Positions 20,360-30,219 of a DNA stretch of 30,219 nt are shown one piece after another (position 1 is the stretch's first letter; every line of letters begins with the position of its first letter). Below the pieces are notes generated by a model, which was given only the letters and a program-made list of their open reading frames with translations, had not been told where the DNA came from and did not search any database. The stretch is from Thelonectria olida (taxonomy: Eukaryota > Ascomycota > Sordariomycetes > Hypocreales > Nectriaceae), in NCBI GenBank assembly GCA_020736575.1, contig JAGPYM010000119.1:1-30219 (forward strand). Reading direction: 5' to 3'. The translations under genes were made by a program, and so were the position numbers.

Positions 20360-20654
20360 TTGCTCCTGTCAGACAGTACGTGTATTCGGTCCATTGATCC
20401 AAATCAGTGTATTCATATTGTGTGTTGTTGTTAAGTGTCTGCCCCGAAAAGATCTGCTGTTCATCATAAGACCCTTGACCCGCACGTGACACCCCAGCAT
20501 ATGCCTTCTGTTTAATAAAAATATCTGAAGGGTGGTGCTCTCTGCTTCTATAGTAGCATTTATAATTATATTTACCGTTTTCCTCCATAACTTAAGTAAT
20601 AACTTATTATTACTCTTTAGTTATTCTAACTCGATCCCCGGCCAGACTGTCACA
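20360..20654 (-). repeat. Possible LTR-retrotransposon terminal remnant
   Basis: On the minus strand this stretch begins TGTGACAGTCTGGCCGGGGA, the style of start seen in fungal Gypsy-type LTRs, and about 285 bp later shows CTGTCTGACA. I found no matching 5-bp target duplication and no internal retroelement genes, so this is only a suggestion. Confidence 0.25.
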
Positions 20655-20746
20655 CCTGGGACCTCCCTAATAGGACCACTTTATAAGTAACACCCTCGGG
20701 CTTGACGCTTTAATAAAACATTTGCAATAGTATAACTTAAGGAAAT

Positions 20747-20889
20747 GTTGCTATGCTTAATATACCTTAGCAACGTCACATAACTAGAACAGGTGAAGTA
20801 TTATAGAGAAGCTCTAGGCATATTCTCACATGAGCTATATAGTGTGAGAGACGATATGAGACCTAGACGAATTAGTCGTTAAGGTCTCA
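20747..20889. repeat. Three consecutive small inverted repeats
   Basis: Perfect stems: GTTGCTA/TAGCAAC (20,747-20,753 with 20,768-20,774), CTCACA/TGTGAG (20,825-20,830 with 20,843-20,848) and TGAGACCT/AGGTCTCA (20,857-20,864 with 20,882-20,889). They lie just downstream of the BTB-like gene's stop. They may be 3'-UTR hairpins or transposon remains. Confidence 0.5.
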
Positions 20890-20905
20890 AGTTATAGCCT
20901 CAAGC

Positions 20906-21689
20906 TCACGGCCCGTTTAAGATCGCCCGTATGGCTTGTTCCCTTGACTGATCCCTTTTAAGATCCTCATGTAGATGTTTTATATGAGCCAGGAGCACTT
21001 CGATATTGCGAGATGCGTTTTTAAAGCTCATAGGGTTGGTTGCAATTTCCGGGTTTTCCAGCATTTTGCGTGACATCCAACTAGTAAAGCTTCTAAGATT
21101 TAGAAGCTTCTCGAACTCATCCATTTCGATAATGCTCTGGAGCGTAAGTCTATTAAGAGTTGTCCTATCAAGAGCCCGCAGGGCTTGCGGACACGCCCAA
21201 TCCATCCTAGGAAAATTGCATTAGAGGATTATGGAACACGAGTGATAGAATTACATTAGCATAGACTCACCCAAGCGAAGCAGCCAGGAGGTAGAACTTC
21301 ACGAAGTATTGCGGATTGGTTTCCTTGATCCAGAAATCACAGCGAGGCAGTAGCTCCGACTGCCCGTCCCGCCAACTAAGAAGGCTGAACAGAATGCCTT
21401 TCACGACCTTTGGACTCCAATCTTCGAAATAAAAGTTGCCGTCGCGACGGATCGAGGGAGGCTCTATGTATGGATAGAAAATCCATTCCTTGATGACTGG
21501 TGACTGCTCCAGACAGAACGCCGGGAAGGGGAATGCAACCTGTTGCACGCCTCGACCCGCGACGACGTAGATAGTCCGGCAGACATAACTCATTGTGGCG
21601 GAGTCTGTCTTGTTCCAGGTGCCGTGGAGCTCGACCCAGGCATTGGTCGCTGAGTCGTTATTTGATGTCGAAGGTGAAGGGTCAGCCAT
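20906..21689 (-). CDS. Hypothetical protein with BTB/POZ-like fold, 239 residues
   Basis: Two exons on the minus strand, 21689..21271 and 21206..20906, with a 64-nt intron (21270..21207; donor GTGAGT, acceptor CCTAG). Phases agree. The start ATG sits in GCCACCATGG, a strong initiation context. The middle (about 38-140) resembles the fungal BTB/POZ pattern: TIYVVAG strand, AFCLEQSPVIKEW (the L...SP region), then FVKFYLLAASLG leading into helices (YxLA..L). The C-terminal third is helical and charged (HIKHLHEDLKRDQSREQA). BTB domains mediate protein-protein contacts; the role here is unknown. There is no signal peptide or membrane segment. It lies alone in a normal-composition island between AT-rich blocks and has no evident link to the cluster. 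The gene call is reasonable; the fold assignment is tentative. Confidence 0.6.
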
Positions 21690-21945
21690 GGTGGCCTGCT
21701 TGTGGTGGTGTGATCAATGCCGCTTGTTGACCTGTTTGTAACTCTCCATCTAAACCCGAATATTTAATCACGCCGGGAACGGAACAACTCTACCCCGCTT
21801 ACCAGACCTGTAGAAGTGTGGGCGTGGCCCGATAGTTGTTCCGGGCTGCTGCTACGGAACGTGTCCCTTAAGTCGACCACTGGAAAGTCGGCCACCTGGA
21901 AGTTGACCACTTTTTTTCCACTTTTATAAATACTACTTTTTTGCA
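21690..21945 (-). promoter_or_regulatory. Upstream region of the BTB-like gene
   Basis: About 255 bp of balanced sequence before the AT-rich block begins. It must contain the promoter. The degenerate 15-bp tandem motif at 21,870-21,910 lies in it. No clear TATA box is seen. Confidence 0.4.
21870..21910 (+). repeat. Degenerate 15-bp tandem motif at the island edge
   Basis: Three near-copies in a row: AAGTCGACCACTGGA, AAGTCGGCCACCTGGA and AGTTGACCAC. Similar GACCAC/GGTC strings occur as subterminal repeats of some fungal DNA transposons. It sits directly at the switch to AT-rich DNA. Confidence 0.45.
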
Positions 21946-21995
21946 ATAGTGTTAACGCATATTGGGTCTTTTAACTAGGATCTTATAGCTTGAAA

Positions 21996-22410
21996 TAACT
22001 AGGTTAATTTTTTAATTAATATTTAATAGTATATTTATATTAAATAGTATAAGAATGCCTAAAAGTTATAACTTTTTTAAATACTTATTAAAGTTTCTTA
22101 TTAGTTTAATATATTTAAGAAAATTTATATATTTTAATATATAATAATTAATTATATAGTTTTTATTATTTAGTTAAATTATAAAATACTTAATTAGTAA
22201 AAAGTTAAGTATTTTAACTATTATATATTATAATATTAATTAAATATATAAATTAAAATTAAATAAATAAAGTAAGTACTTTTATATTAAAAGCTTAAAA
22301 TAAGATTTTTTAAATAAAAGTCATTTAAGAGAAACTTTTATTTTAAAACTAATTATAATTTATTAAAATAAGCTTTATATTTATAAAAGTAAGAGCTATA
22401 ATAGAAAATA
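21996..22410 (-). repeat. Inverted copy of the dispersed repeat family
   Basis: It reads as the reverse complement of the longer copies. Bases 21,996-22,260 match the middle module (reverse of AATATACTATTAA and AAGAGTTATAACTTTT), followed by 22,280-22,410, which match the reverse of the left module (AAAAGCTTAAAATAAG, TTTTAAAACTAATTATAA). Module order is inverted as expected. Confidence 0.65.
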
Positions 22411-23040
22411 AAAGTTAGAAGCTCTAGGAGTAAATAGAAGAATAGAAAGTAAAAATATTTAAATTTTAATTAAATATTTAAAATTAGTAAATTAAGGCAG
22501 TTATAAAGATATAAAAAAGGTTTTGATTAGTTAAATATTTATTTTAAATATTAATAATAAATTAAATTAAATAAGGGGAGGAAGACTTTTATCTTTTATA
22601 TATAATAAATTAGGTCCTATTAGTTTTAAATAAAAGATATATTAATTAAATAAAAACTCTATTATTCCTCTATTTAATAGTATTTAAAATGCTTATATAA
22701 GTATATTCCTTTTTATTCTAATAGTTAGTTAAAAGTAAAAGATTTAAAAGATATATTAGATTATTATACGTTTTAATACGCCTTTCTATTTAAAATTATA
22801 TATTTTATTAGGGCGGATATTACCTATTAGGGTAAGGCAGTATATACTAGTAGGCTTGCTTTTTTAATTTGGAAATAAGTGAAATATTCTAGTTAAAAAT
22901 ATAACTAATAAGATATATAAAATAAAAATATATTATTATAATTCTTATATTTTTATAGATTTAGTAATAAATTTTATTTCTTTAATAAGTAAATGTATTT
23001 AAGTTATTCTATTTTATATATTTTAAGCTTATATAAAAAC

Positions 23041-23905
23041 TAGCTATTATAATACTAATATATAAAAAAAGTTAATATAAAATAAAACCTAGCTTTATAT
23101 TTATTATAATAAGCTTTTTTATAAGGTTTATAATTAGCTTTTAAGTTAAAATTCTTATTAAATGAAACTTATTTAAAAAACCATATTTTATACTTTTAAT
23201 ATAAAAGTATTACTTTTTAAAACTTTAGTTTATATAATTTAACTAATTATATAATATATAATTTAATATAGTTAACTGCTTACTAATTAAATAAATTATA
23301 ATTTAAAAAGATAATATTAATATAATAGCTTAATATTTATTAAATTATATAAATTTCCTTAAGTATATTTGTTTAATTAAAAAGCTTAAAATGCATTTTA
23401 AATAATTATAACTTTTTAATATTTCTATATTAGCTAATATAAATATACTATTAAAAGTAATATAAAAATTTAAGCTAGGCCCTTTAAGCTGCTATTTCTT
23501 AATTAATAAACTAAATATATAAAATAATAACTTTAAATTTTTTTATAGAAAACTTAGCTAACTTAATTACTTTTTAAATTAGATAAAAAATAATAGGTTT
23601 AATTAAAATAACTAATTATCTTTTAAATAAATATAAGGGTATAACTTAAAGCTATAGTTTTAAACGCTACTATATATAATAGTAATAATTTAAATAGTTA
23701 TAAAGGAAAGTTTAATAATAAAAAGTGGGTTAAATAAATATAAGGGTTAAAAAGGTAGGGGGCTAAAAAGGTTAAATAAAAAAGAAAATTATAAAAAAGG
23801 TTAAAATAGGTTTAAGGGCATTTAAATTAATAAAAATATAATAAGGTAATTAAATAGTAAAATATATTAAAAAGTTTATATAATAATAAGAATTACTAAT
23901 TATAA
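23041..23905 (+). repeat. Longer copy 2 of the dispersed repeat family
   Basis: Left module 23,041-23,212 (CCTAGCTTTATATTTATTAT), then the middle module with AATATACTATTAA and CGCTACTATATATAATAG, then the right module 23,800-23,905 (AAGGGCATTTAAATTAATA). The module order equals that of the copy at 24,744. Part of the middle module is divergent. Confidence 0.65.
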
Positions 23906-23906
23906 A

Positions 23907-24000
23907 GTTAAAACTAATTATAAGCTTTATTAAAAAGCTTATTATAATAATATAAAGCTAGGTTTTACTTATAATAACTTTTTTTATATATTAGTATTAA
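23907..24000 (-). repeat. Short inverted copy of the left module
   Basis: TAATTATAAGC followed by TATTAAAAAGCTTATTATAA and ATATAAAGCTAGG is the reverse complement of the left module. It abuts the end of the longer copy before it. Confidence 0.55.
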
Positions 24001-25375
24001 GCTTATTATAATAAATAATAAATATTATTTTTAATATTTAATATATAATATTTTAACTAATTTTAAAAGTATTTTAATTAAATTTATTATATTTTTTTTA
24101 TTTTAATATATATATAAAGCTCTTTTTAAAATATGTAAAGTTTTAAAAAGTAGTTTAATTATTTATTAAAATAGTTATAATATATAAAATTGTTATAATT
24201 AGTAACTTTTATTATTATATTTACTTTTTTATATATTTTTCTATTTAATTACTTTATTTATTTCTATTAATTTAATTACTTTTAAATTTATTTAATTTAT
24301 TTTTAAACTTTCTTTTTTATTTTATTATTTTAGCTTTTTACTTTTTTAACTTATATATTATATGTATTTTAATATCTTTTTAATATTTAATAAATACTAT
24401 TTCTTTTATATTAAAATAAATATTAAAAAGTAAAAAGCTTTATACTATTTTAAAAAGAATGCCTTTTAATATATAATTAATATTACTTTTTTAACTTTTA
24501 CTTATTAAATAACTTATTCTATTTAATCTTTTAATTTAATACTTTTTATAACTTATTTTAAATTATTAAAAACTATCTATTTTAATATTTTAATAGCTTA
24601 CTTTTATAAGTTATATTTAACTATTAATTAAAACTATTAAAAGTAACTTGCTTATAAAAGCTTTTAAAATGCGCTTTTATATATTTAATTTAATAATAAA
24701 ATAAATTAATTTTTAATATAAACACTATATAATTAAATAGTTATATTATTATTATTAAAAATGCTAATAATTTAAATATATAATAAAAGTTAATATAAGC
24801 TAAACCCTAGCTTTATATTTATTATAATAAGCTTTTTAATAAGGCTTATAATTAATTTTAAAATACAAGTTCCTATTAAATAAACCTTATTTAAAAAACT
24901 TTATTTTAAGCCTCTAATATAAAGGCACCTCTCTATTTAACCCTAGTTTATATAACTTAACTAATTATATATTATATAATAGCTAAAATGCCTAACCTTT
25001 TATTAATTAAATATAATATAATTTAATTAAATAATATAAGCTATATAGCTACTTACTATATATTAAAATATATAGATTTATTTTAAATATATTAAGTTAA
25101 AAAGAGATTTTAATAAGTATTTAAAAGAGTTATAACTTTTAAACATTCCTATACTACCTAATATAAATATACTATTAAGTATTAATTAAAGAATTAATTT
25201 AATTATTTTAAGCTAAAATATTCTAATTAAAAACTTAATATATATTAAGACTATTATAACTTTTTTAAATAGAAAGTTAAAAACCTTATATAACTTTTTA
25301 AAAGGGAAAAGAAAACTATTTTAATAATAATAATAAGTAATTTATTAAAATACTTTAATTAAATACTTATAAGTT

Positions 25376-25502
25376 ATTATTATTATGATTAAAAAAGCTA
25401 ATAATCTAGGCATATAATAGAGGTTAATATAGGCTAAACCCTAGCCTCCTATCTATTATAATAAGCTTCTTAATAAAGCTTACAATTAATCTTAAGAATA
25501 CG
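25376..25502 (+). mobile_element. Nested short insertion with 8-bp target-site duplication
   Basis: A 127-bp piece flanked by TATAAGTT on both sides (25,368-25,375 and 25,503-25,510). The uninterrupted equivalent is at about 19,343-19,370 (TATAAGCC then ATAGCTCTAGGAG). The inserted sequence is itself a short form of the left module and begins with an ATT run. It is less RIP-mutated than its surroundings (CATA, TGAT and CCTCC are kept), so it is probably younger. Confidence 0.7.
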
Positions 25503-25620
25503 TATAAGTTATAACTCTAGGAGCTATTATATATAATAGTAATAATTTAAATAGTTATTTAAAAGAAAAGGAAAATTTAAAAATAAAAGTGGGTTAAATA
25601 AATATAAGGGTTAAGAAAGT

Positions 25621-25635
25621 GGGGAGGGGGGGGGG
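25621..25635 (+). repeat. G-tract (G4-A-G10) in AT-rich DNA
   Basis: An uninterrupted G10 after GGGGA. The matching positions of the related copies read only GTAAGAGGC and GTAGGGGGC, so the tract has expanded here, or the base count is a sequencing artefact. Confidence 0.6.
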
Positions 25636-28600
25636 CTAAAAAGGTTAAATAAAAAGAAAAGTTTAAAAAAGGTTAAAATGGGTTTAAAAGTATTTAAATT
25701 ACTAAAAATAAAGTAAAATAACTAGGTAGTAAAATATATTAAAAGTTTATATAATAATATAAATTACTACTTATAAAGTTAAATAGTTTTATAAAAGTAA
25801 TTATAAAAAACCTTTCTATTTATAATATAAATTTCTTTTTATTACTTTTAATAAAACTACTTTTATATATTTTATTTTATTAAAAAAGCAAGTTTTATAA
25901 ATTAATAAAATATAAATTATTTTTTTTTTATTAAAAATAACTTTTTTAAACTTATTAAAATAAAATAATACCTTTTAAAAGATTTTTATACTATTTAAAA
26001 ATTTATAAAAAATATATTTAAAACTTTTTTAAAAAATTTAAAATTAAAATTTAAATAACTTTATATTAATTTAAAATTATATAAAAGTTAAAATATTTTA
26101 TTTTATTTTAAATATTTTAAGCCTTTTATAACTAATACTAACTACTTTTAAAAAAAATAGCTAAACTATTTTAAATTATATAATTATACTTTTAATATTA
26201 TTAAAAAAATAAACTTTACTATTAGTAAATAATTTTAATTTAAAATTCATATTAATTATAAAAGTCTTTTAAAAGTAGTAATTTTAATTAATTAAATGTA
26301 ATAATTAATTATTTTAATTATATAAACTTTTAATAACTATTTAATAAAAATAATAAAACTTTTTATAAGTAAATAATATAATACTTTTATTTTATAATAT
26401 TTATTAATAGTTTTAAAAATAAATATTAAATTTAAACTTTATATATAATTCTATTAAATATTATTACTATTAAACTATATAATATATATATATTTAAACT
26501 TTAAAAGTTTTATAAAATAATATATAATATTTTTTATATTTTTATTATAAAAAGTATTAAAATATATTTAACTATTTCTTTTTAAAAAGAACTATTTATT
26601 TCTATTTAATATAAAAATATAAAACCTTTTATAAAATTAAAACTTAATATATATAATTAATAGGCTTTTTATAAAAGTATATAACTAGCTAATAGTAATA
26701 ATTAAATAAATAGAAAGTTTTAAATAGAAACCTTTTAATAAATAATTTAATAAGCAATTTTAAATAGATAATAATAATATAAATAAGCTTTATTAATAAA
26801 GTAAAAAGCTTTATAAAAGTAGTTAATAATAGAATTAAAAGAAAAGTATATATATATACTTTTTAAAATATTTATAACTTTACTATTTAAATAAAATTAA
26901 ATAATTTCTAAAAAAAAAAGAATATTTTAAATTTAATTTTATAAATATATATTTTTAATTTATTAAAAAGTGTTAATATTATAATAGCTTTAAATACTAT
27001 TTAAATAATTATAAGGCCCTTAAAAAAATATAAATTAAAAATATATTAAATATAACTTAAATATAAGTACTTATTATATTAAAAGAAATAGAAAAGTTTT
27101 AATTTTTTTATATTTTATTTTTTACTTTTATAATTAAATAATAGCTTTTTATATTTAATAGCTTTTAACTTAGTATTTTAGCTAATTAAAAAGTTAAAAG
27201 TATACTATTTAAACTAGTAAAATTAAAACTAGTAACTTTAAATATAACTAGAATTTTAAACTAATTAAAAAGAAAACATTTAATTTATTTTTATAAATTA
27301 TATAACTATTACTTTATATTAAAAGCTTTTAATATAAACTAATTTTATTTTTATTTAAAAAGATAATTTAATAGTAGGAGCAATAACACAACCCAACCCT
27401 AATAGAAGTAATTATAAAAGGTAAATATATAAAAGATAAAGTAATAGAGGTCTAGAGGAAAATTAACTCTTATTTGCAATTGGTTATAATTATAAATAAG
27501 AAATAAAAAGAAAAATAAGTAAACTAACTAATTAGAAAGGAATAAGTTAAAATATTAAAATAAATTATAAAAACTTAAGTAAAAACTTAATAAAACTATA
27601 AAAAAGGCATAATATCTATCTTTAAAGTTTCTAACCTTCCCTTTTAAATCCATATAGCTTAATTTAGTAAAAAGCTTAAACCATCTAATTCTTATTAACC
27701 TCTAATAAAAATCCTCTATTTTATTATTATATTTTCTACTAATAACCTACTACTACTATTATAAACCTCCTATATAAGCTAACTTTTGCCCTTAAAATCC
27801 TAAGAGCTATATAAAATACTATTATAATATAAGCTTAATAATAAAAACTAATAGTAATAAGAGGTAAAAAGCTAATATATAAAAAGAAAAATAAAAAAAA
27901 CCTAAATAATAAAATATAAATTTAATTAATCTATTTAAATATTTTTAATTCTATCTATTAGAATATAAATATTACTATTAATAATTAAATATAATAATAT
28001 TAGTTATTACTATTAGTATTATTATCTCCTTATTTTATTACTTTTATCTTTTTATTACTCTTATTACCCTTATTTACCTTTCTATTTTTAAATTAGTAGT
28101 AGGGTATCTAGCTAAATAGCTATAATATAAAGGACTTAGTTATTTAAAAGTAATTAATCTTATAATTAAGTTTTAATAATAAATACTTATACTTTAATAA
28201 CTAATAGGGTAATTATAATAGAATAGTATAAGGCTAAATAGTAAACTTAAAAGTTATAAAGGCTAAAGTAGTAGAAGTACTAGCTTACTAGTTTAAAAGG
28301 TAGTAGGTAAATAAGACTAGAAACTAGAGAGTATTTCTTAAAAAGGACTCTAATAAGCTAGGGGCTTATTTTATATAGTAGGTAGAGAATCTATTTAATC
28401 TTTTATAAGTGCGGAGAGGGCTTTTTAATTAAGGGCTAAATTAAAAGGAATAGGCAAGTTATTAAATTAGATAGGTAATAATATTTATTAAAGGTTAAAA
28501 GGAAGATTAGTTTAGGAAGTAGAATTAGGTATAAGAGATAATTCTTCTTAAGAGAATAGGTATTAGAGTATAATATAAGTATTATATTTAATAGTTTTAA

Positions 28601-30219
28601 TTTATTATTAATTCTATTTAATATAATATTTAATTTAAAATATTAATTAAATTAAAAGTAAAAGTATTAGTTAAAATAGTAGTAATTTTTAACTATTAGA
28701 TATTAGAAATAAGCCTATTAGAAATAAAAGTAGTATATATTTTAATATAATTAATTACTTATATAAGTTAATTAGGCACTTTTATTAGATTTAATATTTA
28801 AAATAGTTTTATAATTATTTTAATTATATTAAACTTTTTAAATAGTTTAAAAACTTATAATATATTTAATAAGTTTAATAGTAATAAGCTTTTTATTAAT
28901 TAAGTTATTAATTAGAGGCGATACTTAAGCTTATAATATAATAACTTATATATTTAATAGCCTTTTTAGCCTTTTTTTTAAAAATTAAAAGGTATTTTAG
29001 CTATTTATAAAAATAAAGCCTTTTACTTATTACTAGGGGTTTTAAATATTAAAATCTTAAGTAAATAAATAATAAAAGTATTTAGCTTTTTAAATAAAAG
29101 TAAATAAGTAATAATATTAAATCTTATTTAGGATATACTAGTTTTAATTAAATAGCAGCTGCTATTAAAAAGCTAGTATATAACTTTAAGAGTATTATTA
29201 ATAGGCTAGGGGTTTTAATATATTTTATATTTTTAAACTTAATAATAACTTACTACTTATTCTAATAGTTTATAATAGAAAACTAGGCTAGTTAATTACT
29301 TAAAATCTACTATATTAAGTAATTTAAGGCAGCTCTTATAAATAAGTAGTAAGATTAACTTATTTATATTATATTATTTTAAGTTACTAAAGTAGTTATT
29401 AAAGTTTTTACTATTATAAATAAGAAGATTTTTAATACTAATCTTTTTAAAGCTAGTATTATAAAAAACTACTTTATTTAATTATTTCCTTATTTAAGTC
29501 TTAAAGAGTACTAACTATTTAATCTAATAGGATAAATATCAGTCTTATTAAATAGTAAGAACTTAATCTAGTTTATATTAGAAATTAAATAGTGCCTATT
29601 TTAATAAATAAGATATTAAGCTAGTAGGAGTAAGTAAGGTCTACTTAACTAGCTCCTACTAGTATTTATAAGTTTAAAAAAATGCAAGTTATAATAATAT
29701 AACTATAAGTCTAACTATCTTTTAAATATAAATAGAGGGCAGAATATAGTAAAATTATAAGGGAGACCTATTAAGCAAGCATTAGTAAAATATATAAGCT
29801 ATATATTTTAATTATTTACTTAAATTAAAAGAAAGGCTATTATAATAAAATAATAACTAGCTGCTTTATTAAAAATAGTTAATCCTAGTAATAGTTATTA
29901 TAATTAATAAGGCAGGTAATAAACTATTTATTATAATAAGTTATTTTTAGCTTTATAAAGCTATTAAAACCTATATTAATATTTTATAATTAGCTATATT
30001 TATACTAAAAGGAAGAAAGTAAAGTGTAAAACTCTCTAATTATTTAATTTATTTATATAGCAAGTAAGTAAAAAGTTAAATATTATTAGCTTTCTTATAA
30101 TAGTAATTAAATCTTTATATTATAAGAGATAGTATATAATATAGCTTAAAGCCCTAATAAAAAAGTATATATACCTTTTAAATAATATTAATACTCTAAG
30201 CATTTAGATAATATTCTTC

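Larger units (their letters stand above)
19540..20905. other. Left part of a normal-composition island, no confident gene
   Basis: The sequence regains balanced composition and CpA/TpG content after about 19,540. Short open frames on both strands show no recognisable domain and I do not call them. It contains a possible LTR remnant (20,360-20,654) and, from 20,660, partly AT-biased DNA with three inverted repeats. Confidence 0.55.
24744..25790 (+). repeat. Longer copy 3 of the dispersed repeat family, interrupted
   Basis: The most complete copy: left module from 24,744 (ATTATTATTATT run, then GTTAATATAAGCTAAACCCT), middle module with TTAAAAGAGTTATAACTTTT (25,124) and AATATACTATTAA, and right module to about 25,790. 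A 135-bp piece at 25,376-25,510 interrupts it relative to the copy at 18,571-19,490. Confidence 0.7.
21946..30219. other. AT-rich RIP-type block 2, continues past the window end
   Basis: More than 8 kb of extreme AT bias with stops in every frame; CA and TG are almost absent over long stretches (for example 26,041-26,160). It holds several copies of the dispersed family up to about 25,800. From about 25,800 to 27,400 the bias is greatest and I see no structure. Bases 27,900-30,219 keep more G and C and may hide a mutated open frame. No intact gene. Confidence 0.85.

Noticed and set aside
20113..20588. Overlapping open frames of 94 and 102 codons in the island
   Set aside because: They lie on opposite strands over one another, lack known domains and have arginine/serine-rich, non-gene-like composition.
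16252..30219. AT-rich blocks as mitochondrial or contaminant DNA
   Set aside because: The change starts inside a nuclear gene, the blocks lack mitochondrial genes and RNAs, and near-absence of CpA/TpG with transition differences between repeats fits RIP.
16252..30219. Telomere repeats, tRNA genes, rRNA or CRISPR arrays
   Set aside because: No TTAGGG array, no cloverleaf with A/B boxes that I could recognise, no rRNA-like blocks and no regularly spaced short repeats were seen.

Overview
The window looks like nuclear DNA of a filamentous ascomycete (Pezizomycotina). The genes are compact, with introns of 48-81 nt that carry fungal donor, branch and acceptor signals. The protein families are those of fungal secondary metabolism, and the right half is AT-rich DNA almost empty of CpA and TpG, the footprint of repeat-induced point mutation (RIP).

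Bases 1 to about 16,250 have normal composition and carry five genes that read as one edge of a secondary-metabolite cluster: (i) an alcohol-acetyltransferase-like gene (minus strand, cut by the left edge); (ii) an alpha/beta hydrolase of the hormone-sensitive-lipase type (plus); (iii) a PDR-type ABCG transporter (minus), which I reassembled from 18 exons into an unbroken 1488-residue protein with two GC-AG introns; (iv) a 1232-residue NRPS-like enzyme (plus, five exons) with adenylation, carrier and HxxxD acyltransferase domains in one chain; (v) an intronless MFS transporter of the siderophore-iron (SIT/ARN) type (plus). Genes i/ii and iii/iv are divergent pairs with shared promoter regions, each holding a CGG-spacer-CCG palindrome of the kind bound by Zn2Cys6 regulators. 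Genes ii/iii converge with only 181 bp between them. A working model is that the NRPS-like enzyme activates an acid, holds it on its carrier domain and transfers it to an alcohol or amine. The separate acetyltransferase and the hydrolase would then add or remove acyl groups, and the two transporters would move the product or an iron chelate. No PKS, P450, oxidoreductase or regulator gene lies in the window, so the cluster probably continues past base 1.

From about 16,140 the sequence turns AT-rich. The change begins inside the last 36 codons of the MFS gene. Bases 16,252-19,530 and 21,950-30,219 hold no intact gene, but they contain a family of RIP-mutated repeats (four longer copies, one of them inverted, plus short copies), one clear nested insertion with a target-site duplication, and a short tandem repeat. 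One end of the family carries a TAA/ATT microsatellite and short copies keep that end, as expected of a non-LTR retroposon.

Between the two AT-rich blocks lies a 2.4-kb island of normal composition (about 19,540-21,945). It has one plausible two-exon gene for a 239-residue BTB/POZ-like protein (minus), three small inverted repeats just beyond its stop, a possible LTR remnant, and a degenerate 15-bp tandem motif at its right edge.
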